Source: Sinonovacula constricta
Lineage: Eukaryota > Mollusca > Bivalvia > Cardiida > Solecurtidae
NCBI GenBank assembly: GCA_007844125.1
Contig: CM017564.1
Coordinates: forward strand, 23,828,349 to 23,892,348
Reading direction: 5' to 3'
DNA: 64,000 nucleotides
In this document: positions 12,601 to 21,600 of the stretch, piece after piece
Layout of the letters: every line of letters begins with the position of its first letter
Numbering within the stretch: position 1 is the stretch's first letter
Position numbers and translations under genes: made by a program
Notes under the pieces: generated by a model
Told to the model about the DNA's origin: nothing
Database searches by the model: none
What the model saw: the letters and a program-made list of their open reading frames with translations, nothing else

Positions 12601-15600
12601 TATGCAAACCATCAAATTTTGTCCAAACAAGGGAGATAACTAATACAGATCTTTCATTTCGAAAATAGGGAATAGATTGGGAGAAAGGAAAAAACAGCCA
12701 AGATGATCCTTACTTTCTTGGTCAGCCCTCATCCTTCTGGCCTCTCGGTCATCTGTGAATTTTAAAGAAAATTAATCATTGCCTTTTCCAGAATTATTTA
12801 TTACAAGACAATCATACTAAAAATAATAATAGTAATAATAAGAAAAATTCTTCCATTTCAATATTAAGCATGAGCTGGGTCAACAGTGTACAAACTTCTG
12901 CCATCATCAACTAATAGCTTATACTATTACTAATAAATATTGTAAGAAAAGAAAAACTGCAATTACCAAATCTGTCATGTGCTGGGCCAACGCTGTATCG
13001 ACTCCTCCCATCGTCAGCTATAAAGTCCTCCCTTCTGTCTCTGCGACCATCACGATCCCCATAGTCATCAAATCCTCGCTTCATACCTAAGTATTATGTA
13101 TTAAAACTGTTTAGCCACATATTTTTATTTTTTTTTTTTAAGAAAAGAATTTTTTTTTTTTTAATTATTTATTATTTTATTTATAGATAAATCGAGATAA
13201 TATAAGAATATAAACTTTTTATATTCTAAAAAAGAGAAATACAGAAATTATGCACAAAATCTAAAAACAAAAAATGTGCTTCATTTACAAAAAGAAAATC
13301 CTAATGTCACAGGGGCTATAAAAAGGGACCCCAAGACAAGCCATTTATTATCCCTTATCAAGACGTACCTCTATCCCTGTCCCTATCCCTGTCTCCATAG
13401 GGGTAACCCCCTGGAGCCCGATCATGGTGCCTGTCATAGCGGTCCCTCACATACCTGTCCTCTGTCTCAGTAACAGGTTTCTTGGGCTCGGCAAACTTGG
13501 GCTTGAATGCTATAAACAAGTAAAACATTAGAGTTGACTTGTTTGTTTCTTTGTTTATTGTCCCAACAACAGTATTTTAGTTATCAGGAGACAATGTTCA
13601 CTTGAAGTAGCTGTAGTGCTGCCTTCACTATGTATAGCATGCCGTGAACACCTGGTATGATACCAAACCCAGTCATATTATCCTGATACCAGGCCAACCA
13701 GTCATGGAATTACCCTTATATTTGCTTGAGCGTTAGCAAGGGACTTTGGTATGTCTCAGCTTGGGATCGAACCTAGGACCTCTTATACCAGGAGCAGACG
13801 CTTTACTGATTCCACTACCAGGTCTGGTAAACTTATCAAATGTACAATTTTACCATTATTTTGTCTCAGTTGACTTCACATTGATATATAAATAAATAAA
13901 TCAGATATAGCAATATTAAAGTGTTAATAAATTTACAAACACTAGACCTTTGGTCTACAAAGCTAACAATATCTACTGGTCTGGACCCAATGTTACTGGA
14001 CCTGTATGATGGTGGCATTTTGACACAAAAAGGAACTAGTTTTGCCAATCATTGTTTTATTCTGTTTTTTATTCTGTTTTTTAGAAAATGACGCCAGCTT
14101 AAACCTCTGAACATATCAGCAATCTCTGTAAAAGGTTGGTAAGCTAACCCAGATGTTTCAAGTGGTTGGGTTCAGTAAAGTCTGTAAAGCGCTGTTTGTT
14201 TAATTATATATGTTTTCATAATAATTTGAGAATTTTAAAATAATGTCCATTTAATTTGTAAAATTTACTAGACCGACAGAGATTTTGATGGACTCAGTCC
14301 ACGGTCCACCGGATATTTCGAAGATTGGTGCAATGCATCACCCTAAGTTGAAACCCTAAGTTGAAGAATATCAAATTAGGTATAAACTTTTTATAAAATT
14401 GATGTAGTGGGTTTGAATTGCCATATGGAATCACAGGATTAACTTTTTTCCCCATTCACTCTTTCTCTGTACCAATCATACCGGATATTGGAAGAACAGG
14501 TTCTTTTTTAATTTTTCTCACTAAAATGTTTTTTCACTGAAACATTATGCTAAATTTTTTATTAAATAGAGTACATTGTATATTCTAAGTTTTAACACAT
14601 CAAAACCATGTGGCAGAATATTTTATATTTGGCAAGATAAACTTTAAAATAACATGGCTATCTAAAGCTCATTGACTTTTCTCTGTCTCTTAAATGGGCT
14701 GGGTATATTAACAATTTATTGTGTATTTATGATAGAGTCAAACCAAATGAGCAACATGTTTCGATTTTTTGCATTATGCAATCAATTTGTTTCCAATCAA
14801 TACTCAATAACAGAACACTTGTCATAAAGTGAACATGACCAATTGTTTGGCATTTTCTTATTTCTCAAATTAGAAACTATTTCATGTCTGAATTTTAGAT
14901 AAAAGAAAAAAATAAATAAATTCACAACTGATAGTTAATTTTGTTACAATCATCAAGATCTACACTATGTGATAAATTCATGTCTAGTTCAATAAGAGTT
15001 AAACTAAACTACAGGGTTGTCATTAGGAGGCGGCTAGCGGCCGATTTGACCGCCTCGAATGAAAATCGGGCCACCTCAAATTTAAAAAAAAACACAAGAA
15101 AATCTGTCAAGAGCATGCCACGGGCCCCCCTAGCAACACTTAACACCTTCAGCGCTCGCATAGCCTAGCCTCCTCAAAAGTTAATTGAGCCTGCTCAAAA
15201 TAATTCTAGTGACAACCCTGAACTAACATGTTAACAACCTCTATGACTTACTTCTGTCACAATTCTCAAGAGCAAGAGCAGCATGGTAGGGTCTGTGGTA
15301 GCGGACATACCCAAAACCTTTGTTGGCCCCAGAATCTCTGTCTCTCAACACGTCCACACTTGCCAGGTCTCCGTATTTCTGTAATTAAAAACAAGGAGCA
15401 AGCCTCAAGAAGTTTGTTTGTTGGGTTTATCATCTCATCAACAGTATTTCAGTACTTTGGGGATGGTGTCCATTTAAAGCAGATAAAGTGCTGCCTTTAC
15501 TGTGTATATCATGCCATGAACACCTGGCATGATACCACACCCAGTCACATTATTCTGACACCGGGCCAAGCAGTCATGGAACTACCCTTATATCTGCTTG

Positions 15601-18600
15601 AGTGTTAGCAAAGGAGCTATACCACTACCATTTTTAACAACTTTATCGAACCCAGGGTCTCCAGTACCTGGAGTAGGGCCTGTACCGATTGTGCTTCCAC
15701 GTCTGGTGCTTTAAGTAAAATGAAGGATTTATGCTGTATTAATAACATTTACAAACAAGTGCTTCATGAACAAGAACTGGCTCATGACTTATATTTTAAA
15801 AAGAGTAATAAAGAAGGATCCATAATCTAGTGGTTTAGGTGATGGATTCAGGATGGAATGGTCTCTGGTTCGAACCATGGAGCTGTCATATAGTGCAAGT
15901 CTTTGGAAAAGACGATTAACTATGGATTTATACAGATACTGACTACCTAAGAACTGATTTTGTACAGAAAAAAACAATAGTACACTTCAAGGCAAGGGAA
16001 TAAATAATGCTCTCGAGTTATCTTCGAAATTCAATCAATTTTTAAATGTGAAAACAATGTATGTATTTATTAGCATTCATTGTTTAGGCTGACATTCTGG
16101 GTGACAAATACCTCAAATTCCTTCCTCAAGTCCTCCTCTTTAAAAGATTTAGGGATGATCACAAACAATCGGACATATTTCTCGTCCTCTCTCGGGTCTC
16201 GAACTGATCCGTCTCGCTTTGTGTTCGCAATTAGCACCTGAAGATAAACACATAATGTTTGCTGAGTTTTTGAAATACAACCGCAGAAACACAATTAGGG
16301 TCATTATCACACAACCAGACAAAAATGGGGGATGAACACAAATGTCTGAATAGAACCACTTGTGCACCATAGGTTACCTGGAAAAAATAGATGTTTTCTT
16401 CCTTGAAAAAAAGACGAATCCATCTGTTGAATAACATAAAAGACACTAGAAGCCTTTTAAAAACAAGAGCTGTCATTAGACAGTGTGCTTACCTCATCTT
16501 AGTGCTAGATAGCATAATTTTAGCTTTCACATACAAACAAAAAACTGAACTGGCATGGAAAATTCTTAGCTGAAAAAAGTGTCATAACCATGCAACAATT
16601 TATTTTTAGGGTTACGTTTTTATTAACAAGGGACTTCTTTGATATTGAACAAGTTTTCTAAATTGAAAATGAATATCTGGCTGTTCTCAAGATTCAGACG
16701 TTAATAAACAGGTTAAAAGACACAAACACCAACAAGAAAGGCATGACAATAGCTCCATTTCTTTGAAAAACTAGAAGTTAAAAGGCTAAAGTGTTTATAA
16801 CACTTGAGCTATTCAGCTCCACAGAAGATACTGTCTTCATGGAAAGTGAGTGCACCCTGGACCAAGTCCATCATAAAATCTGTCAGTCCAGTAAAGAAAA
16901 TCTATATTGGGTAGATATTGTTGGCTTTGTGGATGAAAGTAAAGTGTTTTTTAATTTCATTTTTGAAAACTGGAAGTTTGGAATTTTGTGCAAGGAAATT
17001 TCCTGAATTACATAAATTTTAACTTCTAAATTATCATGAAAACATATATAATAAAGTAAACTTAAACTATGCTTTATAGCCTTTTCCTGAACCCAACCAT
17101 TAATTTGTAACACATTGGTTAGCTTAGGCCTAAAAAAAAAATCTTGTTTCTGGTCACAGGCCTCAAAAAAATTAGGGTCGGTAGGTAGGTAATTTTTTTT
17201 AAATTCTAATAACCACCGATATGTACAAAAGTAGAAACAATTATTATGCAGAGCCATAGGCTGTATGCTTGATTTGTCCCATGCTTAACAATCTGGACAC
17301 ACAAGCACAAACACACCTTTATGATAATTTAATTACCATTTTATTAGAACAATTTAACAAACAAATGAAAACTTACCAAAGACTTCATGGTAAACACTTT
17401 TTGAATAAAATAATCTTGTGTATTAAACAAAACGAACATTTAATAAAGACTAGATTGAGACTAGAGGCAGTTAAAATAATCTTATCGATATGACAATTGG
17501 AATTTGCATTCCGATTTGCACTGAAAAAAATGTAGCAATTGCAACTAGTTTCAGTGTTCAAGGTATATATTTGAAAATATATAGGAACTTTTCACATTTC
17601 TGATTTGAAATAAAGTATAACAAGTGCTTTACAGAGCATTACCAATACCAATACTACACTGTATAACATACATTAACAGTAAAAAATATTTTGTTATCTG
17701 TTACAGGTACAAGGTTCATCCCATTGGATCCTGGAAAAGTATTCACCTGTTATTAAAACAACTATATAGATACAACATTTCTTACTGGGTTTGATACTTT
17801 GGTCATGTTGAACGGAACACATGTTTGATATGTGTTTTGAATAGTGTTAAATGTTGTGATGTTCATTTCAGATATTTTTTCGTCTTAATTGGTGAAACAT
17901 ACCAAGAACGCATTGCTCAGGAATGCTGAGATCAGCCAATACTAAAGACAAAAAAAGTACAGAATAGTCGTTACAAAATTAATGTTCATAACATGTTTTA
18001 TTGAAGAATGAACAAATTTAAAATGAGTCAGAAGGCTTTCTGAAATTTGTTGTAGTACATCTTCATTTACAGGGTTTACCCTGACGCACAAATGTGTGCG
18101 TTTTGGCGCATATTATCGGCAGATGACCCGCAAAATGAACTTACATTGCGACACACTGGACGCACAAAATGAATTAATCCACAGCCATAATTTATTGTCT
18201 CCAATGACATTGATCTTTGTCAGCTCGTCAAACTGTTGCAAAAAGCATTTAAGTATCAATTTGCTTCAGTTAGAGTATTTTGTAAATAAGCGTCCATTAT
18301 TTGTTGTCTTAATACTGCTATCAGGTCCACCTAAACGATACATGTACTGCATTTAGATGACTGGGAACCAGCAATTCTGTGTTGTTAGACGCTGTTTCAT
18401 GTTCAGCATTTCTTTAAAGCCGTTAAGCGTCGCAATAGTAATGATCGTTAAGTTTAGAACGCGGCTAAAACAAGCCCGTGAATACGCTACATTTCAAAGG
18501 TTTGGATGAGATTTATCTGCATTAATCTTTTAGAACATAGTTAAGTCAGACATTGCATATTAATTTTAAGCAAATATATGTTTGGCTTTAGAAACCAAAC

Positions 18601-21600
18601 GGTCTAAGGCAATATATTAAAAACACTACAAGGTCAAATTTAACGTTATGTAGGAAAGACATGTAGGTTGAACCAATATGAGTACGAATACCTAAGTTTT
18701 GACTGGTTTTTGTTTTTGCAACAAAAATCCAAAAGTGAACCATAAACAATTCTAAAAATGTTAACCATTCTGTCAAAATGTCTCAGTCCAAGCTGAAAGA
18801 CGTTTTTTCAAACAAAACAAAGTAAATCATCAACTCAGCCTGAAAATGAACCCCTGCCCGGTCCAAGTTCGCCAAAAAAAAAAAAACAACACTAAAACTA
18901 TTAGACCTGGTGGTTTTTGCGAAAGTTGGCTTAGTAAATACACTTGGTTGTATATTGAAGATGGTAAGATGAAATGCCACCCTTGTGTCAAAACTGTTCA
19001 AGACAACCCATTTGTATCACCTGGATGATAAGTGATTATATAATGTGACCCCCAAAATTTACCAATGACCCCCAAATCATAAACCTAGGGGGACACTGTG
19101 ACCCCCTAAAAAATTTTTCAAGGGAAAACCCTGCATTTATTCCATAATTTAACACTAAGCGACAAACCTTAATTGGCTTAGGATTGCTTCCAAGGGTCTT
19201 TCCATTCATCTCCTCCATTGCCAAAGCAGCCTCAGAGGCCTTGGAAAATGTGATGTATACCACCCCTGAAAATACACAAAAGTTTCTGAAATATGTGATG
19301 TATGCCTCAATTGACCCACGGGAGCCGGTCGAGTCGTACCTTGGGTCAAGTCGTACCTGCTTTTTTCGGTCACTTCGTACCTTCGGAAGGGTCACTTCGT
19401 ACCTCTATTAGTGTGTATAGATAAACGGGCTTCGCACCTCTCTTGCCTTGAGGGTGTTTGTCTTCACACTTAGCGGTAGTGTAAAAGCATATCATGCCTC
19501 TCATTTAAGTGGTTTACTTTTACATTTCCCATTAGTAAATGAAGGTAAAAGATAACGAATAAATACAGTTGGAAAACAATAGATGTCATCTGTATTCACA
19601 TTACACAATGTGCATGAACATAAAATAAAACAAGTATAATCATTTGAACATTTGATGGTTTGACATTTATTTACTTTAAATCGATAGCACATGAAGAAGA
19701 CAGACAACAATAAATTTTGAATAATAAATGAAATAAGTGAATAAAATGAATGAAAGTGTGCCGCCAATTAATGCAACTCTCAATAATTAATGTTAAGTGA
19801 TTACATAATAGCTACAATTAGCCCAACACGAGTTTGAACGATCCAAACAAGCTAATTAAATGAAGTGTATAAAACTGCGGTAGCAATAGATTATCGTAAA
19901 GAATTTATCTGTTTTTACTGTATTATATTTACGTTTATCCAATTTTATTTTTAATAAAATATAAAAAAAATCTGGAAATTTTTTCTTTTTTATGACTAGT
20001 CCCGGACTAGTAACCAGGACAAAGATGACTTGTCCGAAAATGTGCATCATTTTCAATAAATGGACACTAATTTGTCATATATATAACTAACAAACAAGGT
20101 ATAAACAAGTTTTTGTTTTATTTTTGTCTGTAAAACAGCATATAATCTAACACAAAAGTAAAGAATAAATAAGTTACAACTGATTAAATAGCTTTTGCAA
20201 TGTCCTGATTTTATAAAGAAAATACATTACGTGTACATTGTTTTTATAACAATGTCAAATTTTAATCATCCTGACCTTGACACGTAAATGTTGGGCCAAT
20301 ACACTTGTACACTTTATGTTACTCACTTATACAACTACCGTATTCACTCGTGTAATCGCCGCACTTTTTTACCCGATTTTATCGTTAAGGAGTTGAGGGT
20401 GCGGCCATTCTATAGGTGTAAGGCCTTGGGACATTTTTTCTAAAACGATTCTGCCGATTTTTGGGACGCCATGCGTCTAGATGAGCTCTCTAAGTAGGAT
20501 GTTGACGGACGATATGAACGAGATAGCGCCGTTCTATGCTTTTGTCTAACTAATGTAAACATATTCCATAATTTATAAATGACTTCCTAGTTTTATCTCT
20601 GGTATCATATTTATGAATGTTTGCATCATCAAACAATTTCACCCAGCTGTCATGTGCACACTACCATGCAGATCAAAGGATTTCATAGTAGAGCCGATTA
20701 AACAACACAGCTTTGATACGAGGCGACAGTCTCTTTGACGAGGTGAAAAATGAACAGGAGCGTCGACCAGTCATGCTGTCTCAACAAAAGGGTTAATTGG
20801 TAAACAGTGACTGTATTTTTGACACGTTGCGAATGTATCTAGTCTCAGCCGCACTGCTATCTTGTAGCTCGTGGCGGCATGAAATTAATTTCTTTGATCT
20901 ACGTCACCAAGTCTGGTATGGCAGTACACGATTTATCGGGGAACAGTGCACTGTCCTTGTGTATATTCCACCAATCAATAATTTCATGGAGAAATGTAAT
21001 CGGCAGCTGCTTATAAAAACACATCGTTCACCCCCTCACTGTCAAACTGCTCCGATCGGTATCACCTTGACAACAGCTTATCTCAGAGTCAGTCACTTGA
21101 CCTGTGTAATGAGGCAAGTCTACACAGAAACGCCAAGTTAATTACAGCTTCGTGTATTTAGCAGACTGAAGATGAAAGTTTGTTTAAGTGTTTACTGACG
21201 GATAATAAGCTGTGTTTCATGCAGAACAAAGGGAAATGTATGTGAGACAGTTAATCGTTGACCGACAGTATTGACGATATATAGTCATTTTGGGGGTGCG
21301 GCCATTACATTGAATTAGGATTTTTTCTTCAAATTTTGTGGTCATTTTGGGGGTGCGGCCATTACACGGGTGCGACCATTACACGAGTGAATACGGTACT
21401 TTGTCTCCATAACATATTTACAGTATTCTGACATTACACCATGGTAAGGCATAACAATTTTGCTTTTTTAACAACTGAATCTGTCAATTGCAATTTGAAT
21501 AATATCAACGGCACATATGGTATTTTCTTAAGAACGGTTAATGTAAATAACATTTTTTTTAAATTTGTCTTGCTGTAAGTGCTTAACTTGTTGATAACAA

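Noticed and set aside
20797..21141. 114-codon plus-strand frame inside the TA-flanked element
   Set aside because: No transposase motif recognised and biased composition; treated as chance within a non-autonomous element.
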